From Heterohyrax brucei (Eukaryota; Chordata; Mammalia; Hyracoidea; Procaviidae): a DNA stretch of 64,000 nucleotides. The stretch is from the NCBI GenBank assembly GCA_028571685.1, contig CM053162.1, positions 11,846,001 through 11,910,000 of the forward strand. The letters are read 5' to 3'. The notes beneath the pieces are model-generated. The model saw nothing but the letters and a program-made list of their open reading frames with translations. It was not told the DNA's origin and did no database searches. Numbering within the stretch: position 1 is the stretch's first letter; each line of letters begins with the position of its first letter. This document shows positions 11,365 through 22,514 of this stretch, piece after piece. The translations under genes and the position numbers were made by a program.

Positions 11365-12280
11365 ATACAAGAAACCTAGAATAGCCAAACAAAATTTGAT
11401 AAGAGGTGTCTGGGGGGAAGAAAAACTAATTGATTTGAAGATTTATTATGAAGGTATAGTAGTACTAAGTATGGTATTGGTATAAAGATACACAAATAGA
11501 TCAATGGAACAAAGTAGCGAGTCTGGAGATAAACTTCAGCATACATCTATGTCTGATTTCTACAAAGGCACCAAGTTAATTCAGCCAAGAAAACATGGTC
11601 TGTTTTACAGATGGTGCTGGGGACAATTGGATATCCTTGTGATTGAATTTCAGATTATTTTTTGTACCATATGTCATTATGAACTCAAAGTACATCACAG
11701 ACTGAAATGTGCAGCTTAAACTGTAAAACTTCTAGAAGTAAGAGAAGGCAAAGTTTGTTTAGATAAAACTTGGATCAAAAGAGCAATTCATAAAAATGAC
11801 AAATTAGATTTCATCAGAATTTAAAACTTCTGTCCTGTGAAGGACACTGTTACGAAAATGAAACAAAACCATGAATTGGGAGGAAATAATTGCATTAATT
11901 ATGTCTGAGAAAGAACCTCTGTTCAAAGCATGTAACAACTCAGTGCTGTCAATGTGATTCTGATTCATAGTGACCCTGTAAACCACCAAAACCTGTTGCC
12001 GTCGAGTTAAGTCCAACTCAGAGCCACCCTGTAAGACAGAGCAGAACTTACAGTTTTCAAGGAGTGCCCAGTGGGTTAGAACTGCTGACCTTTTGGTTCG
12101 CAGCTATAGCACATAACCAGTATGCCACCAAGATTTCCAGAATACATAAAGAATTCTAAAAATGCAATTAAAAATAACAAAACCGAGTTTAAAAAATGGA
12201 CAAAAGATTATCACAGAAATTTCACCGAAAAAGATACATGAGTAGCAAATAAGCTTATTGAAAAGTGTTGAAAGTGAGTC
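11365..12280 (+). mobile_element. Old L1 ORF2 fragment, sense
   Basis: The L1 ORF2 order is visible: gaatagccaaacaaaat, gatcaatggaacaaagtag, ggaaatgaaacaaaac and a later ttaaaaaatggacaaaaga. It is interrupted by an AfroSINE (11935-12136) and followed at once by an antisense RTE. It lacks a 3' end. Confidence 0.75.
11935..12136 (-). mobile_element. AfroSINE with an extra duplicated tail segment
   Basis: A normal reversed AfroSINE occupies about 11990-12136 (ttgccgtcgagttaagtcc to ccagtatgccacc). Directly to its left (11935-11985) is a second copy of only the terminal part (cagtgctgtcaatgtgattctgattcatagtgaccctg). This is either a second truncated insertion or a tail duplication. Confidence 0.7.
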
Positions 12281-12284
12281 GTCA

Positions 12285-12862
12285 TTTGTTGTTGTTAGAT
12301 ACCGTCCAGTCAGTTCCTCCTCGTAGCGATACTGTGTACAAAAGAACAAAGCACTGCCTGGTCCTGTGCTGTCCCCAGGATCGCTGTGCTGGAGCCCATT
12401 GTTGCAGCCGTTGTGTCAGTCCATCTCTTTGAGGGTCTTTAAGTTTTTCACTGACCTTCTGCCTTAGAAAGCATGATGTCCTTCTTCAGGGGCTGATCCC
12501 TCCTGACAGCATGTCCCAAGTATGTAACATGTGGTTTCACCCTCCTTGCTTCTAAGGAGCACTCTACTTGTAAGGAACAGACAGATTTGTTCATTCTTTT
12601 GACAGTCTATTCAGTATTATTACCCAGCACTACAATTCTTCTGTCTTCCTTATAAATTGTCTAGTTTTCAATTGTATAAGGTGTCACTGAAAATATTACG
12701 GTTTGGGCCAGGCTCACATTAGTCTTCAAGGTGACATCTTTGCTTTTCAATACTTGAGAGATTCTTTTGCAGCTTATTTGCCTAATACAATGCATATTTG
12801 ATTTATTCACTGTTACTTCCTTGAGTGCTGATTGTGGATTCAAGTAGAATGAAATACTTGAC
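12285..12862 (-). mobile_element. 5'-truncated RTE fragment
   Basis: It starts with the reversed tail tttgttgttgttagataccg, then the RTE 3' end and its C-terminal coding part in antisense (..ISQVLKSKDVTLKTNVSLAQTVIFSV.., 12680-12790). Truncated near 12862. Confidence 0.8.
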
Positions 12863-13099
12863 AACATGTTCAGATCCTGCCAGTTATGCTTCGGTAAGCT
12901 GAGAAAAAAACCCTGCAGACCTCTTTGATGTAACTTTGTTTATGCATCCTGTCTAGTTGATAGTTTCTATTTTTTCTGTGTCTTTTATATTCACTCTTGC
13001 CTCTTCATTTTTTGTCAAGTTTTTATTGTCTCTTTTCTAGTACTTTTGTGCATTCCTAAGGTGATCTGCTGCTGCTTTTTTCCGTCCTCATACTTTCAA

Positions 13100-13400
13100 A
13101 GGTATACTGCAAGTACCACTACAGTAGTCTCCCTAAAACACACTGTGTCTGTCTCTCTCCTGCTTAGAATGTTGCTGCTTTCATTTTCTGAAAAAAAAAA
13201 AATTCAAACTCTGTCATGCTATACAAGACCACCCATGATCTCCTACCCCATTTTCCTTTTCCAGTCTTACTTTTCAGAACCCCTAACTATCCCGTTCTCC
13301 CCTCATTACCGAAGTTAGCCTTTTGGACTCCCGTGTCTTTCTGTCCACCTGTCCTCCCATGGATGTTGCCTTCTCTACCCTTTTACACCTTCCATAGATT
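13100..13400 (+). repeat. L2 LINE remnant
   Basis: A pyrimidine-rich stretch with the L2 order: ..gcttagaatgttgctgc.., aaactctgtcatgctatacaagacc, catgatctcctacccc.., ccttttccagtctta. This is an ancient mammal-wide LINE. Confidence 0.5.
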
Positions 13401-13737
13401 AAAAGATCAAATTCATTAAAAAGGTAAGGCAACTGTAATTTTTTTTTTGATAGTACCTTGAGTTAGGTGAGAACTGAAGCGCAGTCTTACCTTTTGGCTT
13501 ATGTGCTATACAACAAGGAAACATGCTCAGTAGCATGTACTGCAACAGCTCCTGCCATTGTCTTTGTGTCCATTCCATTTTCTGGTCATTACCCACTTTT
13601 TCTTTCACTCCCATTTTTATACAGCCTAGATTCTGAATTCTAAGGCCAACATGGCATTGATCCTTAAATATTTTCCTCCTGTTTCTTTGTCTTATACCAC
13701 TAGCCCACTCTCTTTAGCTTAATACAAAAAGGGATAC

Positions 13738-14348
13738 TTTTTTTTATGACTGAGTGAAAATGTACATTCCCATATAAATTTACATGCCCACCTATATGCA
13801 GCTTCCACTGCTCTCCCTGTCCAATGACTGCACACTATTCCTCTCTGCTCCATACATGTCTCATCCTCCCAACAGTCTCCTTTCCCTTCCTTTCCACCCA
13901 CTCTCCTTCTTCCAGCCACAGGTCAGTAGGATGATATCCCATAGATGCATGGAACCATAAAGTGCATCGAATATATGGTCACTCTGCATCGCCAAGTTCA
14001 GTCCATTCATGTCTGAAGAGTGGACCTTCATTATGATTTATGGGCAAGGGCAGCATCGGGGCTGGGGGCCATGCTCCCAGGGGAACCCCGAAACTGCTAG
14101 ACCATCGATTGAGGTCTTTTAGAGGAGATCTCAGGGTGCACCCCTTTTTATTCTTGTGTTGCCAGTGAGACTGAACTTAGTGAGCTCCATCGTGGCTATC
14201 ACTGGTGGTAGCCGGACGCCATCTGGGTCTTCAGGTCCCCAGTTGATGTAGGCACCCACTCATGTGGGTCTCTCTATCTTCTGGGTTGTCTTTACCCCAT
14301 GTCATTTTGGTCCTCAGTGAGCATCCATTCCTGCTGAGTTGGGACCAC
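13738..14348 (-). mobile_element. 5'-truncated antisense L1 3' UTR with target duplication
   Basis: It is the reverse complement of the L1 3' UTR present at 52850-53540: T-run, gactgagtgaaaatgtacattc, catagatgcatggaacc, ggaaccccgaaactgc, ending gctgagttgggacc. It is flanked by aaaaagggatac (13726-13737) and aaaaatggatac (14349-14360), one mismatch in 12. Only the terminal ~610 bp were copied. Confidence 0.88.
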
Positions 14349-14360
14349 AAAAATGGATAC

Positions 14361-16088
14361 CTTATTATTCCTCTTTCTTAAATTCTTGTCAGTATTTAAT
14401 TCCCTTTTCCTGTTGATTTGCTTCACGCTGCACTCTAAGCTTTCACCTGTTGCCAATTCATGCTCCCCTACTAGACCACTGAATTTAGGGGTTAGACTGA
14501 CCTTCTCATCCTGCATTCTTTGTCTTATGCTGTATGATTCACTCTCTTAGCTTTAAATACTGTATTTATATGCCCAACTCAAGTATTTATGAACTGATCC
14601 CTTATGTTGTTTCTGAGTTTCAAACCTGTAGACCCACCCACTTTCTTGTGCGTTTTCTAAGCGTTTTAAACTTGGCACATCCTAAATCGATCTTTCCCCT
14701 TTCCACCTCGAGGCTTTTCCATCTCAGTAACTCTACTCCCACTGTGCCTTCCATCATGCCACCCCTGAAAATCACCCTTCTGTCTCTCTATGTCTCTCTC
14801 TCTTTTATTCCCAACAACTTTTTCTGTAGATCCCCTTATTTTCATCTTCACAATATTTCCCTAATGGGTCAACTTCTTTCTACTTATACAGTGTCCACCT
14901 CTGTAGTCAAATTGCTATCTTTTGTTTGGCTGACCTCTGTTTTTCTTGCTGCTGTACTGTCTAGTCCCCATCTACCTTTATGAGTATTTTTTTTAGTGCA
15001 AATTAGGGAGCTGGCATTTAAGATCTAGAGAACAATAAAAATAAGGCAAAAACTCAGAATATAATTTTTTATCCGGCGGTAAGGATGGAGCAGTGGGTGG
15101 GAAAAGACATTAGCACAAGTATCTTAAAGAACCCAAGGCAAGGATTATAGTTACCATTCAAAGAAATGGAACCGAGAACTGGAAAGCAGGGAATTGAGCT
15201 AACTTGCTTCTAGTCTTTTGCTTCTTTCAGATCAGTGGTTTCTTCTACTTCATACCTTGCCTCTTCTTTCTTCTTTTTCTTCTCTTCCTCTTTCTTCTTC
15301 ACATTACGTACTTCTGTCAACTTACTAGAGTTTATTTAAAGGTTTGGACCTAGTTCTAAAATGTTGAGGAGACAGATTCATGGATGACTTGACTCTGATC
15401 AGCTGTGCTGTAATGCTGTTGGCGGAGGTGTGAGTGATAGGCTGGGCAGAGACCCTAAAGACGAGCAGATCCTCTAAGAAAAACTGAGGGACTGGGGAGA
15501 AAATAACTGACACTAGTAGGGTTCATAGTTGTTGGTTGCCGTCCAGTTGTTTCCAGCTCATAGTGACCCTGTGTGCAGCTGAATGAAGAGACACTGTGGG
15601 CTTGTATTAGTTCAGTTCTCCACAGGGATGTGGGTTTTCTTCACAAACACATACGCATGCAAGTATGGAAGTAGAAGTATGTTGATTTAATTTTTGATTT
15701 TTCCTAGATGAGTTTGCCCAGCCCAGTGCTGTCGAGTCAGATCCGAATCGTAGATAAGTCTAGGTGTAGGCTAATACTGCTAGAAAACTAGAGGTGCAGG
15801 TTATTGTCAAATGATTAACCACAAGGTCCATACAGACAGCAACAAAGAGATGAGAAGGGGAGAAGTGCTCTACAGGGGAAATGCAGGAGTGCAGAGGATC
15901 GGAAATCTCAGAATTTGAATTTCAGTCATCAGGGAATATCATAGAACACCTAGTATAGGAAATTGTAGTCACAAAGTGGAGAATTGGTGTTTAAAGTCTC
16001 TGAGTTAGAATATTTACAGTTGATGGTGAAATCAGTGACACAGGCATAATAGCAGGACTTTACTAAGCTTAGTTAAAAAGGTTTTTGT
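14361..16088. other. Intron, mostly unique
   Basis: Pyrimidine-rich unique sequence (14500-14980), a ttctt-rich tract near 15250-15300, a short SINE tail near 15525-15575 and a degraded AfroSINE near 15718-15850 (agtgctgtcgagtcagatcc). No exon recognised. Confidence 0.5.
15718..15850 (-). mobile_element. Degraded AfroSINE
   Basis: The left end agtgctgtcgagtcagatcc is clear. The remainder (..ggttattgtcaaatgattaaccacaagg) keeps only faint similarity to the tRNA-like head. Confidence 0.45.
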
Positions 16089-17790
16089 GGAGGCAGGGCC
16101 AAGATGGCAGAATAGTCAAACACTTCATGTCATCATTCTTATAACAAAGATTAAAAAAAAAAGTGATTTAGATAATATATGAAGAATCAAGGAACCCTGA
16201 GCATGAAAGACGAGGCTGAAGAATTGGATTCGGCAATAGAGGAAGGGGACACAGTTCACAGTGAAAATGGACTATTAAAATCGAATCCGACTCGACGGCA
16301 CTTGGCTTGGCATGTCCTGCTAGCTGAACCTGCACAGCATGGACATACTGAGACAAGCAACAGCATATTTCAGGCCAAAAGTCATACTACCTGGTGCAGC
16401 TAAGCAAAATTTACTCTGCTCGCATATCTAGAATCAAAAAGAAGTGGTACCAGACCTGTGAAGGGTAAGTGCACACACCAACCCTTGTTCACACAACAGA
16501 ACAGCTCTTTCCACCAGAGCTCCACAGACCAAGGAGCCTGCCCCACCCCACCCCCAACACACTCCCCACAAAAACACCAATCCAGCAGTGTTCATCACCA
16601 CCACAGCCATTAAGCTGGAACTCATGATCCCAGTCTGGAGTGACTTGCCCCTTCACCAAGCCACTGCCACAGGGGATTCATGAACTCAGACGGCCTTCCA
16701 CACTCACCAGTTATCTGCAACAGTGCCCTGCTGACTGAACTGGTACAGCCACATTGGTATAAAGCAGGCAGAGTTCCCAGCTGAAGCCCATTTTTCACCA
16801 ACAGCAACCATATGAGATCTGTAGATCTGTGGAATTTGACACTACCCTGCCCCCTAAGCTCATGGCTCTCAACCTGATCCCAGACACTCCCACCCATTCA
16901 CATAGCCACTGATACAGGGTGCAGTGCCATTCCTCCCAATTGATTGCCTGTACCAGTACCTTACTTGCCAGGCCAGCACAACTTGCCCTTATTAGGTCAT
17001 ACAGGGCTCCCAACTGAAGAACACTTACAGCAGCTAAGTGAGAGCCATAAACTGTGGCATTCACCACCATGCAACCCCCTAAGAATGGATCTCAACTACA
17101 CATGCAGTGACCCTGATGGCCATTGGTACTGTGTGCTCCATCCAGCCGTCTCACAGACAACAGCACCAGGTGTCCAAGGGCTTTTTACACTACCCACCCC
17201 ATTATGTGCTCTAGTGGACAGGGTGCCTGGATGCAACCAACAGCCCCCTGCCTTGTTCCCTCATCACCCACCATTCCAACCAGAGACTTGTGTTTGCTCC
17301 TGACATCCACACAGAACACCGCCTTCCCAGGCATGTATGTGAAAGATGAGACCCTCCACACCACGTTTTCAGTGATCAGTGACCTGGACCCTTACAACCT
17401 GAGCATCTGGCAGTGGTAGAGTGTACATACGACACACAGTCCTCAGTGAAAGAGAGTAATTTTTGCACATATGGTCAGGTGACCGGTGTAACAGGTATAT
17501 CATCTCACCAGAAACACCACCTACATCCTCAGCAACCACAGAAAAACTGTAAACAGAGTCTTGTGTTCACATACCTAGCAGGTGTTCCACCCACCTGGAG
17601 TAAGGAAGTGAGAGCTTCAGTATGGCCATATTAATGACCGGAGTAGCACATATGCCTGGCCTAGTTGGATATGTCAAGAATAAAACAAAAATTGAAGACA
17701 TAGTAAACAAGTGTGCAATAAATAAATCTAGTAACTTCTTGATACCTCAGAGTCAGCAGTGAATATCAGATCACATAAAGAGGCAGGACA
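16089..17790 (+). promoter_or_regulatory. L1 copy B 5' UTR (ancestral promoter region)
   Basis: This is about 1.7 kb, richer in C and G than its surroundings (for example 16500-17300, many ccacc and ctgcc blocks), as expected for an L1 promoter region. It starts with the YY1-type motif aagatggc used by L1 promoters. A short AfroSINE-like end (gactcgacggcacttggc, about 16277-16312) sits inside. Present activity is unknown and unlikely given the decay. Confidence 0.6.
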
Positions 17791-18576
17791 AGATGGCTTC
17801 ACCAAGTAACTAAAATAAAGAACCAGAAGACCCTCCAGAGGAAGATAAGGCAGTAGGATAGAGCTACTACCTTAGATAGCAGACAGCCAAGTAGATAGAG
17901 CTACTAATAAATAATCCAGAAGACTAATATGCATATGTCTTGAAGAGCTCAGTAAGGAGATAGGGAAAAACAGACAAAGCAAGAGAAGAATTTGGGAAAA
18001 CAGTGTAAGAAAAAAAAAAAGACAGAATAAATAGGCTGCTAAAAACCATACAAAGACAGCAACTGAATTCCAAAAGATTAACAATAAAATGTCCAAATTA
18101 GACAACTCAGTAGAAGGATGTAGGAGTAGGTTAAGAAAACAGAAGACAGAATTAGTGAGATTGAAGACAAATCCCTTGACACTAGTTTGAGTAAAAATCA
18201 TTAAAAATAATAACAATAATGAAGAAAAACTAAGAATCATACAGGATATTGTCAAGAGGAAAAATCTATGTGTGATTGAAGTTCTGGAACAAAGGGTGAG
18301 GACAAGGGAAAACAGACTCGTTGAAGATTTGCTATAAGAAAGATAACAAAATATCATGAAAGATGAGAAAGGTTCTGTCCACCAAGTACAACGAACTCTA
18401 TATAAGATACATCCCTAGGTCACCAAGCCACATCATAATCAGACTTGCCAAGCCAAAGACAAAGCAAGAATTCAAAGAGTGGCTAGAGAAACACGAAGTC
18501 ACGTACAAAGGAGAATCAGTACGACTAAGCAATGATTATGTAGCAGAAATCATGCAGGCAAGAAGGCAGGGGGATG

Positions 18577-18616
<40 letters not shown>

Positions 18617-18760
18617 GTGAAGCCTTGAAAGAAAGAAAGAAAAAAAGAAAGAAAAAACCTGTCAGCCAAGAATTATGTATCCAGTAAAATTGTCTCTGAA
18701 GCATGATAGCAAAATTACGTCATTTCCAGAAATGGACACATTTCTAGAAACAAAGTATAT
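17790..18760 (+). pseudogene. L1 copy B ORF1 remnant
   Basis: The likely start atggcttcaccaag is at 17793. The C-terminal half can be read at 18363-18575: RYIPRSPSHIIIRLAKPK and VTYKGESVRLSNDY are the ORF1p RNA-binding/C-terminal domain. The frame then runs into a (CA)n expansion (18578-18611) and a GAAA-rich tract, where it is destroyed. The conserved ccaagaattatgtatccag follows at 18667. Confidence 0.75.
18578..18611. repeat. (CA)n microsatellite
   Basis: About 16 perfect CA units within L1 ORF1, followed at 18620-18655 by a GAAA-type purine tract. Likely polymorphic in length. Confidence 0.95.
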
Positions 18761-18779
18761 CTACTTATACTAACACGAA

Positions 18780-19741
18780 CTGAGGTCAAAAACAAAACAA
18801 AAAAAACTAAACATACCCGTAACAAAGGAGGCAATTAGAGAGATGATAAAAGAACTCCCAAGAAATAAAAAGCCTTGGCCTGGATGGATTCACTGGAAAA
18901 TTCTATCAGACTTTCAGAAACAAGCTGACACTAATACTACTCAAACTGTTTAAGAACGAAATACAGAAAAGTTCATGTGGTAAAGCCATCATAACCCTGA
19001 TCCCAAAGCCAGGCAAGCCAAAAAGCCAAGTGCCGTTGAGTCAGATCCAACTCATGGTGACCAGGCAAAGACACCCCAAAAAAGAAAATTACAGACCACC
19101 TATGCTCATGAATATAGATTCAAAAATTCTCAACAGAATTCTAACAAATAGATTTTAATAGCATATATTAAGAAAAGAAAAGAAAGACCATCATGAGCAA
19201 GTGTGATTTCATGCCAGGCATGCAAGAATGGTTCCACTTTAGAAAATCAGTAAATGTAATCCACCACATAATTTTTTTTTTTATAAAAGAATCACGTTAT
19301 TAGAAAAGGCATTTGATGAAGTCCAACACGTACTGCTGGTGCAAACTCTCAGCAAACTAGAGAAAGAAGGAAAATTCCTCAACCTAATAAGAGATATCTA
19401 TACAAAACTAACAGCTAGTGTCATTCTTTTAGGGCAGAGACTAAAAGCCTTCCCCTTGAGAACAGGAACCAGACAAAGATGACTTTTATCAGTACTCTTA
19501 TTATTCTGTACTGGAAATCCTAGCTAAAGGAATAAGGCAAGAAAAAGAAATAAAGAGCAAGACATTCCCTGTTCACAGATGATGTGATCTTATACATAGG
19601 AGAAACAAAGAATTCACAAGAAAGCAACTGTAATGTAGCAAGTTACAAAATTAACATAGGAAAATCAATTGAATTCCTTCATACCAAAAAAGAAAACTTG
19701 GAAAAGGAAATCAGCAAATTGGTACCATTTATAATAACCCC
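18780..19741 (+). pseudogene. L1 copy B ORF2, reverse-transcriptase part
   Basis: Starting in the inter-domain region, conserved ORF2 blocks appear in order: ggcctggatggattcactgg, ccatcataaccctgatccca, acagaccacctatgctcatga, catttgatgaagtcc, ctggaaatcctagc, cacagatgatgtgatc (the FADD-box region, about 19576). The endonuclease half is deleted or unrecognisable. It is interrupted by a 44-bp SINE tail at 19017 and ends at the provirus junction 19741. Confidence 0.75.
19017..19060 (-). mobile_element. 44-bp AfroSINE micro-insertion with target duplication
   Basis: Only the terminal piece of an AfroSINE is present (gccaagtgccgttgagtcag..ctcatggtga). It sits in L1 ORF2 between ccaggcaa (19009-19016) and ccaggcaa (19061-19068). 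L1 reads through normally without it, so it arrived as a separate tiny insertion. Confidence 0.8.
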
Positions 19742-20211
19742 CGACTTAGTTATCTAGTGATACTATAACAAATACTACAAGTAGATAGTTTTAACAAACA
19801 GAAGTTTAGTGTCTCACAGTCTAGTAAGCTAGAATTCCAAGTGCAGGAGAAGTCTTTATCTGTCTGTCATATCTGGAGGAAGATCCTTGCCATCACTTTC
19901 TCTTGTCTAGGAATGTCACAGAGCAGGAATTTTAGGTCAAAAGGATGTGCTCTCCTCCTGTTTCTACATTCTTGGTGGTAGAAGGTGACACTGTCCCTGT
20001 GCTCTCTTCTTTCTTTTGTATCTCAAAAAGATTTAAGACATAACCTAATCTTGTAGATTGTGTCCTCCTCCTTACCATCAGAGAAATAGGATTTACAACA
20101 CATTGGGAAGTCAAATCAGATGACAAAATGGTGGACAACCACATAATACTGGGCATCACAACCTAGTCAAGTAGACGTGTATTTTTTTGAGACACAAATC
20201 AACCCATGGTG
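19742..20211 (-). repeat. 3' LTR of the antisense MaLR provirus
   Basis: It is homologous to 21367-21414 plus 22102-22509: shared ttatctagtgatactataac, ttaacaaacagaagttta, cacagtctagtaagc, gattgtgtcctcctcc. It ends ..caacccatggtg, matching the ..caatccatgaca end of the other copy. Confidence 0.75.
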
Positions 20212-21366
20212 TTCCACCATTTGGCTCTCAAAAATTCATGTCCTTGGCCATGTGTAACACATACTCACCCCATAATATTATAGGAAAAGTCTTAGTTCAA
20301 CTCCAAGTTGAAATTCCAAAACTTCCTTTTCATTTGTGGAATCTAGAATATGGGTAATCTACTTCCAGGTTACAGTGGTGAAACAGGTACAAGCTAGACA
20401 TTTCCATTACAAATGAGACAATTTGGAGTGGGGAAAAAAGAGTAACAAGCACTAAGCAAGTCAGCTGAACACATTATGTTAGCTTTCAAGACTTGAAAAT
20501 AATCCTGTCTTCTCTGAGATCATTTACACAATGGCCCTGCTCTCTAGACTCTAGGTATCAGCCACACTTTTCTGATACTGAGTGGAGGACCTTTAGCCCT
20601 GGACTTCAACTCCATGTTGTGGGCCCACTGGAGCAACAGTTCCACCCCCTCGCATTTAAGCAACCTCATTTTCCAAGTCCATCTGAGTGGAGCCTCCATC
20701 CCTTGAGACACTGGAGATCATGGCACTACCCTTTGAGACTGAGGCATTGCTGCTGCTTGTTTTCTTTGTCTCTTCAGTTTCTGCTTCTAGGTTCATTGGC
20801 CTCTCAGCCCCTCAGACCTGGCTGCCTACATCTACCCTACTTTGACGAGTATTCTGAAGCTTTTAAATTCCACCAGTAAGTGCCTGGAGACAACTCTCTG
20901 ACAGTAAATTTTGGCTAGAAGGAGCTCACATCTCTTGCTTATGGGTCAGTGCCAGTGCTGGCTCACACTGGTCTCCTGTGTAACAGCTTTTTTCACTGTC
21001 TTTGTCAAAATTGTCTTTGATGTCCATAATTCTGGGAACATTCTCTTCAAGGCACTGGAAACACACACACACACACACACACAAACCCACTGCTTCAAGT
21101 TGGTTCTGACTCATAGTGACTCTATAGACAGAGTAGAACTGCCCCATGGGGTTTCCAAGGAGCACCTGGCAGATTTGAACTGCTGACCTTCTGGTTAGCA
21201 GCTGTAGCATTTAACCACTGTTCCACCAGGATCTCCTGTCAAGGCTAGGCTTACACTGTTCAGCACTTTAAAAGTCTTCAAACGTCTACCCATTCTGAGT
21301 TTCAAAACTACGTCCACATTCTAGGTATCTGTTAGAGCAGCATCCTGCTGTTCCTGCACCAGATTT
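20212..21366 (-). mobile_element. Internal region of the antisense MaLR provirus
   Basis: On the minus strand it begins with the post-LTR primer-site region (aatctggtgcaggaacagcag) next to 21366. No gag, pol or env frame can be seen. The 128-codon frame at 20493-20879 on the plus strand has no protein-like features. An AfroSINE and a CA tract are inserted at 21060-21236. Confidence 0.6.
21060..21236 (-). mobile_element. AfroSINE with adjacent (CA)n
   Basis: A short (CA)n run (21060-21082) borders the poly(A)-side end of a clear AfroSINE: gttggttctgactcatag, gtagaactgccccatggggtttcc, gatttgaactgctgacc, ttaaccactgttccacc. The microsatellite probably grew from the SINE tail. Confidence 0.85.
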
Positions 21367-22509
21367 TGTCGTGGTTTTCTAGTGATGTTACAACAGAAAT
21401 ACTACATGTGGATTATTTATTTTATTTTGTATTGTGGTGGAGTGAAAGTTTACTATACAGTTCAAAATTGCATTCTGCCTATCTGCAGCTCCTACTGCTC
21501 TCCTTGCCCGGTGACAGAACACTCCTCCTTTCTGTTCCATGCATGACATGTCCTCTTGACAATCTCTTGTCCCCTCCTATCCAGCGTCTCCACTCCCTTC
21601 TAGTAAAAGAGCCAGTAGGACTACATCCTGTAGAGGTGCGTAGAACCATAAAGTGCACACATGATATGGTCACTCTGTGTCCCTGAGTCCATTCCATTCC
21701 CATCCAAAGAGGACCTCAGCAATGACCTATGATCAGGGCAGCATCAGGTCTAGGAACAACTCTCCCAGGGGAACCTTCAAGCCTTCAACCATCAATTGCA
21801 GTCTTTTAGTGGAGTTCTTAGGGTGCATCCCTTTTTTTCTTGTGTTGCTGTAGGATTCAACGTTGTGAGTCCCATCACAGCTGTCATTGGTGGTAGCCAG
21901 GCACCATCTGTTTCTTCTGGTCACATGTTAATATAGTCACCCATTCACATGGGTCTTTCTGTCTTCAGGACTCTTTTGCCCTCATGTCCCTGTTGTCCTT
22001 GGTGATCATCAGTTCCAGCTGAGTTGGGACCATTTGATGTTCCTCATATGGCAGCTTGCTAGCTTTAAATACCCCAGATGCCACTCAGCTACAGGTGGAT
22101 TTTAACAAATAGAAGTTTACAGTGTCACAGTCTAGTAGGCCAGAAGTCTAAGTTCAAGATGCCAGCTCCTGGGGAAGCCTTCCTCTCTGGAGGAAGGTCC
22201 TTTTCAGCAACTGTCTCCTAGTCTAGGAGAGTCTTAGTGCAGGAATATTGGGTCCAAAGAAAATTCTTCCCTGATGGTTCTTCATTTTTGGAGGTAAGAG
22301 GTCCCTTGTTCACTTCTCTCTTTTATATCACAAAAGAGGTTGACTTAAGACAAAATTTAATGTTTATTGATTGAGTTCTGCCTCATTAATATCATAGTGG
22401 TAGGATTTACAACACATAGGAAAATCATAGCACATGACAGAATGGTGGACAGTCGCACAATAGTGGCAATCATGACACTTCTTTAAGGAATGTAATGCAA
22501 TCCATGACA
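21367..22509 (-). repeat. 5' LTR of the antisense MaLR provirus, split by L1
   Basis: LTR sequence runs 21367-21414 and 22102-22509; between the two is an L1 3' end with an 11-bp duplication. It ends ..gcaatccatgaca as in the solo LTR at 1016-1578. Confidence 0.75.
21415..22090 (-). mobile_element. 5'-truncated antisense L1 3' UTR with target duplication
   Basis: It is the reverse complement of the L1 3' UTR: tttattttattttgtattgtgg, ccatgcatgacatgtcc, ccataaagtgcacac, ctcccaggggaacc, tccagctgagttgggacc. It is flanked by acatgtggatt (21404-21414) and acaggtggatt (22091-22101), one mismatch in 11. It has the same length class and truncation zone as the copy at 13738-14348. Confidence 0.88.
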
Positions 22510-22514
22510 GGCCC

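Larger units (their letters stand above)
19742..22509 (-). mobile_element. Antisense MaLR-type provirus in L1 copy B
   Basis: Two antisense LTRs (19742-20211 and 21367-22509) flank an internal region (20212-21366). L1 ORF2 sequence stops at ..ataacccc and resumes at ..cccaaagaaaataaaatattt. Possible 5-bp duplications (acccc / ggccc) match only partly. The 5' LTR was later split by an L1 3' end. No coding capacity remains. Confidence 0.75.

Noticed and set aside
14534-14983. Plus-strand open frame of 149 codons
   Set aside because: Pyrimidine-rich intron sequence; Ser/Leu/Phe-rich with no recognisable domain, splice sites or upstream signals.
17872-18357. Minus-strand open frame of 161 codons
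   Set aside because: It is the antisense of L1 ORF1. The A-rich sense strand gives hydrophobic Phe/Leu runs on the other strand and few stops.
18363-18614. Frame ending in a His-Thr repeat, as a possible host gene
   Set aside because: The N-terminal part is L1 ORF1 and the repeat is a (CA)n microsatellite read in frame.
20493-20879. Plus-strand frame of 128 codons inside the antisense MaLR provirus
   Set aside because: It is on the opposite strand to the element, has Trp/His/Pro-rich random composition and lies in a non-coding internal region.
18578-21082. Direct repeats as a CRISPR-like or satellite array
   Set aside because: The repeats are two separate (CA)n microsatellites and related LTRs, not regularly spaced units with spacers.
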